Source: Cytobacillus massiliigabonensis
Lineage (GTDB): Bacteria > Bacillota > Bacilli > Bacillales > Cytobacillaceae
Length of the DNA: 64,000 bases
NCBI RefSeq assembly: GCF_900199725.1
Contig: NZ_LT904903.1
Coordinates: 970,353-1,034,352, forward strand
Direction of reading: 5' to 3'
The position numbers and the translations under genes are program-made. Numbering within the stretch: the stretch's first letter is position 1; every line of letters begins with the position of its first letter. The notes beneath the pieces are model-generated. The model was not told the origin of the DNA and searched no databases. It worked only from the letters and a program-made list of their open reading frames with translations. This document shows, one piece after another, positions 18,335-26,557 of the stretch.

Positions 18335-18763
18335 TTACATGCCTGTTTCTCCACTGTCATGGCTTAATTGCCAGCCAATGCCAAACTTATCAGTTAATTG
18401 ACCATAGCATTTGCTCCAGAAAGTTTCTTGAAGCTCCATGCCGACTGTCCCGCCTTCTTTCAATTTATTAAATACCGTTTTAATTTCATCGATGTCCTTG
18501 CTGACAATGGCAAGGGTAATGTTATTTCCTTGGGTGAAAGGTGATCCAGGAAAAGTGTCAGAGAACATAACGGTGCTCCCGCTAATTGTTAGACGTGCAT
18601 GCATCACTAAATTTTTGGCTTCCTCTGGAAGCGGATATTCAGGGTTTGGCTCTGAATCACCAAAGGCCATAATGTGCGGTTTTTCAGTTCCGAAAACTTC
18701 TGCATAATATTCTACAGCTTCACGGCAATTTCCATTAAAAGTTAGGTAGACTTCTACAGCCAA
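18335..18763 (-). CDS. VOC-superfamily (glyoxalase/PhnB-like) protein
   Basis: 142 residues of the PhnB-type VOC fold: EVYLTFNGNCREAVEYYAEVFG at the N-terminus (here trimmed to the key NGNCREAVEYYAEVFG), the central VMHARLTISGSTVMFSD, and the closing WSKCYGQLTDKFGIGWQLS. The fold forms paired beta-alpha-beta-beta-beta units that often bind a metal, but the substrate in this subfamily is generally unknown. AGAGGAG sits 8 nt before TTG 18763; a longer frame reaches 18814 but has no ribosome site. It is a single-gene unit. Confidence 0.82.
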   Translation of the reverse strand: MAVEVYLTFNGNCREAVEYYAEVFGTEKPHIMAFGDSEPNPEYPLPEEAKNLVMHARLTISGSTVMFSDTFPGSPFTQGNNITLAIVSKDIDEIKTVFNKLKEGGTVGMELQETFWSKCYGQLTDKFGIGWQLSHDSGETGM

Positions 18764-18902
18764 CTTCACCACTCCTCTAAAATAGTCATTATAGTACAAA
18801 CTCATTATAACCATTAAAAAACAAGTCCAATATATGTTTCATAAAAAAAAAGATAAAGAAATTAAAAATTTAGACTTTTCTTTTTAATGCGAATCACCTA
18901 TA

Positions 18903-18926
18903 ATTGGTATAGACAACTATACCAAT
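18903..18926. promoter_or_regulatory. NagR/DasR-type operator before nagA
   Basis: Two perfect 10-bp arms (ATTGGTATAG and CTATACCAAT) are separated by ACAA. The left part matches the GntR/HutC-type dre consensus known for NagR (YvoA) and DasR (ATTGGTATAGAYMACT-like). A TATAAT at 18899-18904 overlaps its edge, so binding would block transcription. The gene for a matching repressor is the second gene downstream. Confidence 0.8.
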
Positions 18927-19013
18927 TAATACAGGACGATTTGTTTAAGGGATGTTAAGACATCGAAGGCTAATGGATTACGTCTTATTTTTAGCCTTTT
19001 AGGAGCTGTTAAA

Positions 19014-20171
19014 ATGGGAAGAAGAATACTTATTTCCAATGTCACAATCGTTAACTATGATAAAGAGGAGTTTGTTGGCAGTATATTGCTTAAGGATGGG
19101 AAAATCGAAAAAATAGGCAGGGATTTACAAGTTAGTGTGGATGAACATCTGGATGGTGTCTCAAAAGGATGGTTGGTGTTTCCTGGCTTTATTGATATGC
19201 ATATTCATGGCTCAGAGGGCTTTGATGCGATGGATGCAACCAGAGAGGCAATTCGGGGGATGGCTCATTCCTTAGTTAAGGAAGGAACGACAGGTTTTTT
19301 AGCAACAACGATGACGCAATCGATTGATGCGATTGAAAATGCGTTAAAAAATATTCGTCATTATGAAAGTAATATGGATGAAGCAGAGCTGTTAGGTATA
19401 CATGTCGAAGGTCCTTTTATATCAAGTAAATGGGCTGGTGCCCAGCCTGAGGACCATATTATTGAGCCATCTATTGAACAGTTTTACCGATGGCAAAAGC
19501 TTAGCGGGGATCGGATCAAACAAGTAACGGTGGCGCCAGAGGTTACGAATGGATTTGAATTTGTTGAAGCATTAAGTAAAATGGGAATTCTTGTTTCGAT
19601 TGGCCATTCAGATGCAACAGCTGAGGAAGCGGAAAGGGCAGTTGAGCTAGGAGTAAAACAAGCAACCCATTTATATAATGGCATGCGTCCTTTCCATCAT
19701 CGTGAACCAGGTGTTGTTGGGGCAATGCTTCTTGATGAAAGGGTCAAAACAGAGATAATAGCTGATTTTTTGCATAGTCACTCAGATGCTTTGAAGCTTT
19801 CATTCCGTTTAAAAGGAGCTTCAGGAATCATCTTGATTACGGATGCAATGCGTGCAAAAGGGCTCCCCTACGGCTCTTATGATTTAGGCGGACAATCGGT
19901 GACAGTTACGGAAAATGGTGCCCACCTCGCCAATGGGACTTTAGCCGGGAGTGTTCTAACAATGGATCAAGCTATTCGCAACATAAAAAAGGCTACAAAT
20001 TGTTCATTACAAGAGCTTGTCTCCTTGTCATCTGCAAATGCGGCTGCACAGCTGAATCTTTCTAATAAAGGATATATCGCAGAAGGCTTTGATGCAGACT
20101 TAGTGATATTGGATCAGTCCTTAAATGTACAAAAAACAATCTGCCGCGGACGTATTGTTTATGATAAATGA
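19014..20171 (+). CDS. nagA: N-acetylglucosamine-6-phosphate deacetylase
   Basis: 385 residues of the amidohydrolase superfamily; it hydrolyses GlcNAc-6-P to GlcN-6-P and acetate in the cytoplasm. Visible features are the HxH metal motif (His63/His65 in FIDMHIHG), the metal-ligand Glu in GIHVEGPF, His residues in SIGHSDA and ATHLYNGM, and the catalytic Asp in LITDAM. An AGGAGC ribosome site precedes the ATG. It heads the amino-sugar operon behind a NagR-type operator. The following nagR starts 32 nt after its stop. Confidence 0.95.
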   Translation: MGRRILISNVTIVNYDKEEFVGSILLKDGKIEKIGRDLQVSVDEHLDGVSKGWLVFPGFIDMHIHGSEGFDAMDATREAIRGMAHSLVKEGTTGFLATTMTQSIDAIENALKNIRHYESNMDEAELLGIHVEGPFISSKWAGAQPEDHIIEPSIEQFYRWQKLSGDRIKQVTVAPEVTNGFEFVEALSKMGILVSIGHSDATAEEAERAVELGVKQATHLYNGMRPFHHREPGVVGAMLLDERVKTEIIADFLHSHSDALKLSFRLKGASGIILITDAMRAKGLPYGSYDLGGQSVTVTENGAHLANGTLAGSVLTMDQAIRNIKKATNCSLQELVSLSSANAAAQLNLSNKGYIAEGFDADLVILDQSLNVQKTICRGRIVYDK

Positions 20172-20203
20172 TAGTTATTTGCAAGGAAAGGAATGAGAAA
20201 GGC

Positions 20204-20926
20204 TTGATAGATAAAGAATCTCGTGTGCCTATCTATCTCCAAATTGAGGAGTTGCTAAAGCAGCGCATTTATCTAGAAGAATATAAAATTGGCGAAAATA
20301 TCCCTTCAGAGCGTGAGTTATCTGAACAGTTAAATGTGAGCCGTATGACTGTCAGACAATCCATAACAAATCTTGTGAATAGTGGACTATTATATCGAGA
20401 AAAGGGGAGAGGCACATATGTTGCTAATCCAAAGCTTGAGCAGCCTTTAAATGGATTAACTAGTTTTACGGAGGATATGAGAGCCAGAGGAATGGAACCA
20501 AGCAGTAAATTAATTAATTTTGAGAAGATGATTCCACCGGTTGATATAGCGAGAGAGTTGCAGCTAGAAAAAGATGAGCTCGTTTTCCATGTCGTTCGTA
20601 TACGGAATGCAGATTTAAAGCCGATGGCAATTGAAAGGACCTATATTCCTGTGAAAATTTTCCCGGATTTAGACGAGAAGAAAATAATGGGTTCTCTCTA
20701 TGCATTAATTGAAGCGCGTTCTCATCAGAAAATTGGAAATGCGATTCAGCAAATGGAGGCAGCGATTGTTACGAAGGAAGACAGCAAATATTTGCAAATT
20801 AGTACCTCACAGGCCGTCCTCATTATTAAAAGGACTAGTTTTCTAACAGATGGTGTTCCATTCGAATTAGTACGCAGTACGTATCGTGCTGATCGCTATA
20901 AATTTATAAGTGAAATTAAGAGGTGA
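20204..20926 (+). CDS. nagR: GntR/HutC-family amino-sugar repressor (NagR/YvoA type)
   Basis: 240 residues. The N-terminal winged helix has IPSERELSEQLNVSRMTVRQ, and the C-terminal UTRA effector domain begins with PLNGLTSFTEDMRARG. B. subtilis NagR binds GlcN-6-P/GlcNAc-6-P and releases dre operators. An upstream ATG (20168) overlaps the nagA stop but lacks a ribosome site. The TTG at 20204 gives MIDKESRVPIYLQIE, which lines up with the known NagR start, and purine-rich AAGGAAAGGAA lies upstream. It sits within the operon it most likely controls, with operators at 18903 and 23181-23298. Confidence 0.9.
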   Translation: MIDKESRVPIYLQIEELLKQRIYLEEYKIGENIPSERELSEQLNVSRMTVRQSITNLVNSGLLYREKGRGTYVANPKLEQPLNGLTSFTEDMRARGMEPSSKLINFEKMIPPVDIARELQLEKDELVFHVVRIRNADLKPMAIERTYIPVKIFPDLDEKKIMGSLYALIEARSHQKIGNAIQQMEAAIVTKEDSKYLQISTSQAVLIIKRTSFLTDGVPFELVRSTYRADRYKFISEIKR

Positions 20927-20931
20927 ACAGA

Positions 20932-21642
20932 ATGCAGTCTTATTTCGCGGAGATCCAGCGCCTCTTGAGTAAAGTATGCGAGCAGGAACAAGAACAAATT
21001 GAAAGCGCTTCGAAAATAATTGCAGCGTGTTTTCAAAACGGGGGGATTCTCCAATTATTTGGCTGCGGCCATTCCCATTTATTAGCTCAGGATGCTTATT
21101 ATCGGGCAGGAGGGCTTGTACCTGTTCGTCCAATAACTATTGAACCATTAATGCTTCATTACGGTGCTTTGGCCTCTTCAAAAAATGAAAAGGACCCAGC
21201 ATTTATTAAAAAGCATTTGGAGAATTTTGAGTTTAAGAAAAGGGATGTACTTATCGTTATATCAACCTCTGGGTGTAATCCTGCACCAATCGATGCCGCC
21301 CTATTAGGTAAAAAAGCTGGGATAACAGTTATATCCCTTCAATCATTGGAGTATCGTGAACAGCTATCACGGCATAAAAGCGGGCATCGGCTGGAAGAAG
21401 TTGTTGACCTCGTATTAAATACACATATACCAGTTGGGGACGGGATATTAAGCCTTCATGGTGTACAATATGGACCGGCTTCTACTGTGATCGGTTCTGC
21501 TTTATTGCATGCATTATTTAGCCAAGTGATAGAATCCTTAGATATGGATAGATTGCCAGTCTTTCAGAGTGCGAATGTTTCAGCTAATCATTCGGCCAAT
21601 ATGGCTCTAATTAATCAGTACAAAGACCGTATTGACTTTTAA
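20932..21642 (+). CDS. SIS-domain sugar-phosphate binding protein (UPF0309-like)
   Basis: 236 residues with one sugar isomerase (SIS) domain: GGILQLFGCGHSHLLAQDA near residue 40 and the phosphate-binding VISTSGCNPAP near 110. The C-terminus has SANVSANHSANMALINQY, characteristic of the UPF0309 group. SIS proteins bind phosphosugars as isomerases, etherases (MurQ) or regulators. In this operon it could act as a MurQ-like etherase or an isomerase, but MurQ is longer and has its own signatures, so the role is open. A GTG at 20923 is in frame, but AAGAGGTGA favours the ATG at 20932. Confidence 0.75.
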   Translation: MQSYFAEIQRLLSKVCEQEQEQIESASKIIAACFQNGGILQLFGCGHSHLLAQDAYYRAGGLVPVRPITIEPLMLHYGALASSKNEKDPAFIKKHLENFEFKKRDVLIVISTSGCNPAPIDAALLGKKAGITVISLQSLEYREQLSRHKSGHRLEEVVDLVLNTHIPVGDGILSLHGVQYGPASTVIGSALLHALFSQVIESLDMDRLPVFQSANVSANHSANMALINQYKDRIDF

Positions 21643-21667
21643 TAATGAAATAGGGGGAGGTATTTTC

Positions 21668-21937
21668 ATGGAAAAAAGATTTAAAATTACGGCACAGGAA
21701 GGTCTTCATGCGAGACCATGTACATTATTAGTGACAGCAGCGACACCTTTTTCATCAGATGTACAGCTTACTTATAATGAAAAAACAGTTAACTTAAAAT
21801 CAATTATGGGTGTAATGGCTCAAGGGATACCTCCGGGAGCAGTTGTAATGATTTCAGCAAAAGGAAAAGATGAGGAGGCTGCAATTGGGAAGTTGACAGA
21901 TGTTATAACCACAGAAGGAATTGGAGAGGAAAATTAG
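21668..21937 (+). CDS. HPr-like PTS phosphocarrier paralogue
   Basis: 89 residues with the HPr fold. The active-site His is at residue 14 in EGLHARP, and the regulatory Ser at residue 45 sits in NLKSIMGVM, equivalent to Ser46 of HPr and the target of HPrK/P. Both sites are kept, so it could receive phosphate from EI and also be Ser-phosphorylated. It differs from ordinary HPr in the helix after the His (RPCTLLVTAA). It lies inside a PTS operon rather than with ptsI, suggesting a dedicated carrier. GGGGGAGG precedes the ATG; its stop overlaps an upstream start option of the next gene. Confidence 0.85.
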   Translation: MEKRFKITAQEGLHARPCTLLVTAATPFSSDVQLTYNEKTVNLKSIMGVMAQGIPPGAVVMISAKGKDEEAAIGKLTDVITTEGIGEEN

Positions 21938-21966
21938 TGTTTCCAGCTTCGAAAGGGGCTAATGGG

Positions 21967-23154
21967 ATGAATCGTGAAATTGAAATTAAGCTTGTCTCAC
22001 AAGAAGATGAAGAGCAGGTACATCGTTTAAGAGATTATTGCTTTCCTAGTAAATATAAAGGGGCACGCCGGGATGATTTTCAATATTGGGTTCGGCATAG
22101 TACGGTCATTGGTGCTTATGATAAGAGGGATTTGGCAGGAAAACTCCTTATATTGCCATTAAATATATCGGTACATGGTGTCAATTACGAGATGGGCGGA
22201 ATGGGCTTTGTAGCAACATACCCGGAATATAGAAACGAAGGGATCATGAAGAGGCTAATTGTCAGATCTTTGGCTGAAATGCGGAATAATAATCAATCTA
22301 TATCTGTTTTAGCCCCATTTTCTGTTTCATTTTATCGTCATTTTGGCTGGGAGCTATTTTTTGATAAACTGCATTATTCCATACCAAAAGAATCCTTTCC
22401 GCAATTTCTAATTCAGACAAATAGGATGAAAAGGTTTAGCTTTGAATGGCTGGATGAAGAGGGATTTAATAAAATCCTGCAATATCATAATAAACATGCC
22501 ATGAGGACAAATGGGGGAATGCAAAGAGATGCTGCTTGGTGGCAGAGACTTGCAAGAAGAGAGCCAGACAGCCATTTTGCTTATTACACAATAGGTAAGT
22601 CCATGGCAGGATATATACGCTATGAAATAAAGGATTTAACATTTTACATTAGAGACTTTGTTGCAGATAGCCGGCAGGCTGAACAGCCCCTTTGGAACTT
22701 TATTGCCTCTCATCAGGCAAGTGTGAATGTGATTAAAGGGGTAACTTCTGCAGCAAGTCATTTTGGATTTCAATTTGATCAGCCGCAATTTAAGAAGGAA
22801 ATTACGCAAGATGTAATGGTAAGGATCGTTGATGTTAACGCCTTCCTTACGAAGTATTCATGGGGCCATTTAAAAGATTCCTTGTATTTATCGGTTCATG
22901 ACCCTTTTGCCCCATGGAATGAATGTTTATTTCACATCTCGAAAGATGGGGATGTAGAAGTTATTAATCATAGATTGATAGAAAGGCAACATATTTTATC
23001 ATTGCCAATTACGATAGTATCTGCGATGTTAATTGGATATTTATCTGTTATTGAGGCACTAAACTATGCGATTGATCCGTTAGGGAAAGAAGCAGAGGAA
23101 AATTGGAAATCTGCAGTTCCAATTAATCCGCCTGTTTTTTATGAATACTTTTAG
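21967..23154 (+). CDS. GNAT acetyltransferase of the Eis type
   Basis: About 395 residues. The N-terminal GNAT domain has the acetyl-CoA segment GGMGFVATYPEYRNEGIMKRL (key parts V-x-T-x-P-E-x-R and G-I-M-K-R-L). A second GNAT-like region (NKHAMRTNGGMQRDAAWW) and a C-terminal SCP2-like tail follow, as in the Eis family. Eis enzymes N-acetylate amines such as aminoglycosides and lysine side chains. Here the amino-sugar operon suggests a glucosamine-containing substrate; that is inference. A GTG at 21937 is in frame, but AAAGGGG supports the ATG at 21967. The 200-bp gap after it holds operators for the PTS genes. Confidence 0.78.
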   Translation: MNREIEIKLVSQEDEEQVHRLRDYCFPSKYKGARRDDFQYWVRHSTVIGAYDKRDLAGKLLILPLNISVHGVNYEMGGMGFVATYPEYRNEGIMKRLIVRSLAEMRNNNQSISVLAPFSVSFYRHFGWELFFDKLHYSIPKESFPQFLIQTNRMKRFSFEWLDEEGFNKILQYHNKHAMRTNGGMQRDAAWWQRLARREPDSHFAYYTIGKSMAGYIRYEIKDLTFYIRDFVADSRQAEQPLWNFIASHQASVNVIKGVTSAASHFGFQFDQPQFKKEITQDVMVRIVDVNAFLTKYSWGHLKDSLYLSVHDPFAPWNECLFHISKDGDVEVINHRLIERQHILSLPITIVSAMLIGYLSVIEALNYAIDPLGKEAEENWKSAVPINPPVFYEYF

Positions 23155-23180
23155 GATTGCAAAAAAATTTTACACGTTTT

Positions 23181-23197
23181 TGTGGACTATACCAGTT
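23181..23197. promoter_or_regulatory. NagR-type operator 1 before PTS genes
   Basis: Read on the minus strand, AACTGGTATAGTCCACA fits the NagR/DasR dre pattern (AYTGGTATAG-N-CCAC-like), similar to the site before nagA. Confidence 0.6.
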
Positions 23198-23286
23198 TAC
23201 TTAATTAGCAGAGATAGCAATGATTTAGCATGTAGTCCAATTTTACAGCTTAGAAAAGTAGAAGGAATATACTGAAAAATAGATTG

Positions 23287-23298
23287 TGGTATATACCA
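23287..23298. promoter_or_regulatory. NagR-type operator 2 before PTS genes
   Basis: The perfect 12-bp palindrome TGGTATATACCA shares the TGGTAT/ATACCA core with the other two operators. It lies ~57 bp before the IIB start. Confidence 0.6.
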
Positions 23299-23318
23299 AT
23301 AGATGATATTCTCAATCT

Positions 23319-23334
23319 AAGAAAGCGATTACAA
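23319..23334. promoter_or_regulatory. CcpA cre-like site
   Basis: AAGAAAGCGATTACAA agrees with the cre consensus WTGNNARCGNWWWCAW at 15 of 16 positions (A for T at position 2). It sits between the NagR-type sites and the IIB ribosome site, so catabolite repression of the PTS genes is likely. Confidence 0.65.
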
Positions 23335-23354
23335 CCTTCAAGGGGGCGGTTTAT

Positions 23355-23666
23355 ATGAAAAGAATTATGTTAGTTTGCGCTGCAGGGATGAGCACGAGTT
23401 TACTCGTATCAAAAATGCAAAAAGCAGCTGAGGAGCAAAAGATAGAAGCTGAAATTTTTGCTATCTCAGAAAGTGAGGTTGACAAAACTTTAGGAAGTAA
23501 AGTTGTAGACGTGCTATTACTCGGACCGCAAGTTCGCTATTTAAAGGGTTCTTTTGAAATGAAATATAAGGATAAGCATTTTCCGATAGAGGTTATCAAT
23601 ATGGCAGACTATGGAATGATGAATGGGGCGAATGTCTTAAAGCATGCTCTAACATTAATTGGCTAA
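23355..23666 (+). CDS. PTS lactose/cellobiose-family IIB component
   Basis: 103 residues, a small cytoplasmic phosphotransfer protein. The phospho-accepting Cys8 lies in LVCAAGMSTSLLVSKM, the classic IIB P-loop of the Lac/Cel (diacetylchitobiose) family. It passes phosphate from IIA to the incoming sugar on IIC. AGGGGGCGG precedes the ATG. It is followed by IIA, IIC and a DUF871 hydrolase in one unit, with its own operators just upstream. Confidence 0.93.
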   Translation: MKRIMLVCAAGMSTSLLVSKMQKAAEEQKIEAEIFAISESEVDKTLGSKVVDVLLLGPQVRYLKGSFEMKYKDKHFPIEVINMADYGMMNGANVLKHALTLIG

Positions 23667-23682
23667 GGCGGGTGAAAAGATA

Positions 23683-24003
23683 ATGGAAGAGTCAGAGGTA
23701 ATGCAAGCGATTATGGGGCTAATTCTGCATAGCGGCAATACAAAGAGCGATTGTATGGAAGCCATTCAGCTTGCAAAAAAAGGGGATATTCAAGGAGCGA
23801 AGGAAAAAATAGACCTCGCTAATCAGTCACTTATAGAAGCGCATCATTCTCAAACAGCATTGCTGACACAAGAAGCAAGAGGCGAGAAAGTCGAAGTGTC
23901 CATGATGTTAATTCATGCACAGGATCATTTGATGAATTCGATTACTTTCCGCGACATAGCGAGGGAAATGATTGAATTATATGAAAGATTGGGAGAGGAA
24001 TAA
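23683..24003 (+). CDS. PTS lactose/cellobiose-family IIA component
   Basis: 106 residues, helical, forming a trimer in this family. The phospho-acceptor His78 and metal-ligand Asp81 are in MLIHAQDHLMN, at the same numbers as in LacF-type IIA proteins, which supports the chosen start. ATG 23683 has GGCGGGTGA upstream; an earlier in-frame start at 23659 overlaps the IIB gene without a ribosome site. It accepts phosphate from HPr, possibly the operon's own HPr-like protein. Confidence 0.92.
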   Translation: MEESEVMQAIMGLILHSGNTKSDCMEAIQLAKKGDIQGAKEKIDLANQSLIEAHHSQTALLTQEARGEKVEVSMMLIHAQDHLMNSITFRDIAREMIELYERLGEE

Positions 24004-24054
24004 CATCTAAATTAGATGTTAGCCATATAAAAAATTTAAAGGAGTGTGTTGGGA

Positions 24055-25353
24055 ATGTTCGGTTTTTTAGAAAGAAGGTTCATACCAGTTGCAGCACGAA
24101 TAGGCAATCAGCGTCATTTAGTGGCTATTCGTGATGGATTTATTACTATTATGCCGCTGACGATTATTGGGTCCTTTGCAGTATTAATAAATAACCTGCC
24201 GATTAAAGCATATCAGAATTTACTCGACTCCATTTGGGATCATGGTACATGGACACAGTGGGGGGGGAATATGTGGAATGCTTCTTTCGGGATTATCTCT
24301 CTTTTGTTAGCCTTCTCAATTGCCTATCATTTAGCAAAAAGCTATGACAAGGACGGTTTATCAGCAGGGGTAATTGGATTATCGACATATTTGCTTTTTG
24401 GTACGTTTGGAGAAGGTGGGCTATCGGGGCTAACAACGGGCACGGGTGGAATATTTGTCGCAATTATTATCGCTATCCTATCATCTGAAGTGTTCACACG
24501 GTTAACAGGAAATCCCCGCCTTTTGATTAAAATGCCTGATAGTGTCCCTCCAGCTGTTTCTAAGTCATTCGCAGCATTGCTTCCAGCCATGATTACTGTG
24601 GCAGTCTTTGCATTAATTCGTACAATTATTTCAGCAGGATTCAACATTCCAGATATTATTGGTTCCTTCTATACAGCTGTTCAAGAACCATTTATGGGAT
24701 TAACAAATACATGGATTGCTGCACTAATTCTTGCATTTATCCCTGTGTTCTTATGGACTTTCGGTGTGCATGGCGCCAACATCATCGATCCATTTATGCA
24801 AACAATTAATTTGCCAGCCATTGATGCGAATGTTGCTGCAATTTCAGCTGGGGAAGTAGCACCATATATTATTAATAAACCATTTTTTGATGCCTTTGTT
24901 AATATGGGCGGATCAGGTACAACCATATCGTTAATTATCGCAATGTTCATAATAGCTAGAAAAAACAAACATTATCGAACGGTCGGAAATTTATCCGCTG
25001 GACCAGGTCTATTTAATATTAATGAGCCTTTACTTTTTGGATTGCCAATCGTATTGAATCCTGTACTGTTTATCCCATTTATTTTGACGCCAATGATAAA
25101 TGTCTCTATTGCTTATTTTGCAACAAAAGTGGGTTTAGTTCCAGCGGCAACTATTGCTGCACCTTGGACAACGCCGCCGATCATTAATGGCTTCTTAGTG
25201 ACACAATCTTGGCAGGGAGCAGTATTAAGTATTGTTCTAATCGCAGTTGCAGTCTTCATTTATTTGCCGTTTGTTGCAATGGCTAATAAGGCAGCCAAAA
25301 CAGGGAAAACAAAAGATAGCCAGACCGAGGCGTCGACTAATTTGAGGGTATAA
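24055..25353 (+). CDS. PTS cellobiose/lichenan-family IIC permease
   Basis: About 432 residues with ~10 membrane spans. Family features include the N-terminal FLERRFIPVAARIGNQRHL, the FGVHGAN motif, and NINEPLLFGLPIVLNP, which holds the sugar-binding Glu loop of Lac/Cel IIC proteins. It transports and phosphorylates a disaccharide (cellobiose, chitobiose and similar). AAAGGAG is 10 nt before ATG 24055; GTG 24046 is less well spaced. Only 1 nt separates its stop from the DUF871 gene. Amino-sugar neighbours favour an N-acetylated disaccharide over cellobiose. Confidence 0.92.
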   Translation: MFGFLERRFIPVAARIGNQRHLVAIRDGFITIMPLTIIGSFAVLINNLPIKAYQNLLDSIWDHGTWTQWGGNMWNASFGIISLLLAFSIAYHLAKSYDKDGLSAGVIGLSTYLLFGTFGEGGLSGLTTGTGGIFVAIIIAILSSEVFTRLTGNPRLLIKMPDSVPPAVSKSFAALLPAMITVAVFALIRTIISAGFNIPDIIGSFYTAVQEPFMGLTNTWIAALILAFIPVFLWTFGVHGANIIDPFMQTINLPAIDANVAAISAGEVAPYIINKPFFDAFVNMGGSGTTISLIIAMFIIARKNKHYRTVGNLSAGPGLFNINEPLLFGLPIVLNPVLFIPFILTPMINVSIAYFATKVGLVPAATIAAPWTTPPIINGFLVTQSWQGAVLSIVLIAVAVFIYLPFVAMANKAAKTGKTKDSQTEASTNLRV

Positions 25354-25354
25354 C

Positions 25355-26446
25355 ATGAGAAGATTAGGAATTTCAATTTATTCGCAGCATGGCACATTAA
25401 AAGACATACAGGATTATATAGAACTGGCACATGCGAATGGCTTTGACCGAATATTTACCTGCTTAATGTCTCTAAAAAATGATGAAGAGCGAGAAAAGCT
25501 TCAGCAGCTAAATCAATTTGCGCATGCACTTGGATTTGAAATTTTTGCCGATGTTGCTCCTGCTGTCCTAAAGGAATTAGGATTAACCTTTCGGGAAATT
25601 TCCCAGCTTAAGGAATCCTATCATCTAGATGGTTTGCGATTAGATATGGGTTTTTCTGGGCAGGAAGAAGCTTTCATGTCTCTGGATGCTTCAAATATGA
25701 AAATAGAATTAAATATTAGCAACGGAACAAAATACGTGGATAATGTTTTATCCTATAAGCCAAATCCAGACAATATTGTTGGCTGTCATAACTTTTATCC
25801 ACGGAAGTATACAGGGCTTTCACGCAGTCACTTTATTAATAGTTCTATGCTTTTTAAAAAGAATCATATTCGGACGGCAGCAATGATTTCCTCAAAGGAC
25901 GCGAAATTTGGTCCTTGGGAAGAAACCCCATATGGATTGCCAACATTAGAGGAGCACCGCGATCTGCCAATCATTGTTCAAGCGAAGGATTTATGGCATA
26001 CAGGTTTGATTGATGATTTAATTATTGGAAATATGTATGCTTCTAAGAAAGAGATTGAGGCATTAGGGCGATTGAATCGCAATAAGCTTGAGTTAAGGGC
26101 TGAAACATTATCCCTAACAAGTGTATTGGAAGAAAAAGTGATATTCGAGGAACCACACTTTAATCGCGGTGATGTATCGGAATATGTTATTCGAAGTACA
26201 CAGTCACGAGTAAAATATAAGAAGGAATCCATTCCGGCTCATGATACACAAAATATAGTACGTGGGGATATCACGATTGATAATAATTTAGATATCCGGT
26301 ATAAAGGGGAGCTGCAAATTGCTTTAAAAGCCATGCCAAACGCTGGCAGTACAAATATTGCAGCAAAAGTAGTGCCTGAGGAACACTTTTTACTTGATCA
26401 AATCCAGCCATGGGAATCATTTAGTTTCGTAAAAATAAACGATTGA
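25355..26446 (+). CDS. DUF871 protein, MupG-like 6-phospho-glycosidase
   Basis: 363 residues. The N-terminal TIM-barrel (RLGISIYSQHGTLKD, then FDRIFTCLMSL, FADVAP, LRLDMGF, NISNGTKY, GCHNFYPRKYTGLS) is followed by a smaller beta-rich C-terminal domain, the DUF871 layout. A member in Staphylococcus aureus, MupG, is a 6-phospho-N-acetylmuramidase that splits MurNAc-6P-GlcNAc. Here the gene is fused to a Lac/Cel-type PTS operon with nagA and nagB, so hydrolysis of an imported 6-phosphorylated amino-sugar disaccharide is likely. There is no obvious murQ gene, so the exact disaccharide (MurNAc-GlcNAc or chitobiose-like) is uncertain. Confidence 0.8.
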   Translation: MRRLGISIYSQHGTLKDIQDYIELAHANGFDRIFTCLMSLKNDEEREKLQQLNQFAHALGFEIFADVAPAVLKELGLTFREISQLKESYHLDGLRLDMGFSGQEEAFMSLDASNMKIELNISNGTKYVDNVLSYKPNPDNIVGCHNFYPRKYTGLSRSHFINSSMLFKKNHIRTAAMISSKDAKFGPWEETPYGLPTLEEHRDLPIIVQAKDLWHTGLIDDLIIGNMYASKKEIEALGRLNRNKLELRAETLSLTSVLEEKVIFEEPHFNRGDVSEYVIRSTQSRVKYKKESIPAHDTQNIVRGDITIDNNLDIRYKGELQIALKAMPNAGSTNIAAKVVPEEHFLLDQIQPWESFSFVKIND

Positions 26447-26451
26447 TGAGC

Positions 26452-26492
26452 AAAAAAGGGTTGAGCATAAGTTTGATTGCTCAATCCTTTTT
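26452..26492 (+). terminator. Terminator between DUF871 gene and nagB
   Basis: A stem of AAAAAGGGTTGAGCA with TGCTCAATCCTTTTT (one G/T wobble) and a 10-nt loop, ending in T residues. nagB is therefore partly or wholly uncoupled from the PTS unit. Confidence 0.8.
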
Positions 26493-26557
26493 AATGTATT
26501 AGTATGGAATGATATGTAGCACTATTATGAAATTTTTCAAAATGAAGGAAGGAGAAG

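Noticed and set aside
18927..19013. Transcription attenuator in the nagA leader
   Set aside because: AAGGCTA and TAGCCTT could pair at a distance, but the stem is short and no leader peptide or alternate fold is evident.
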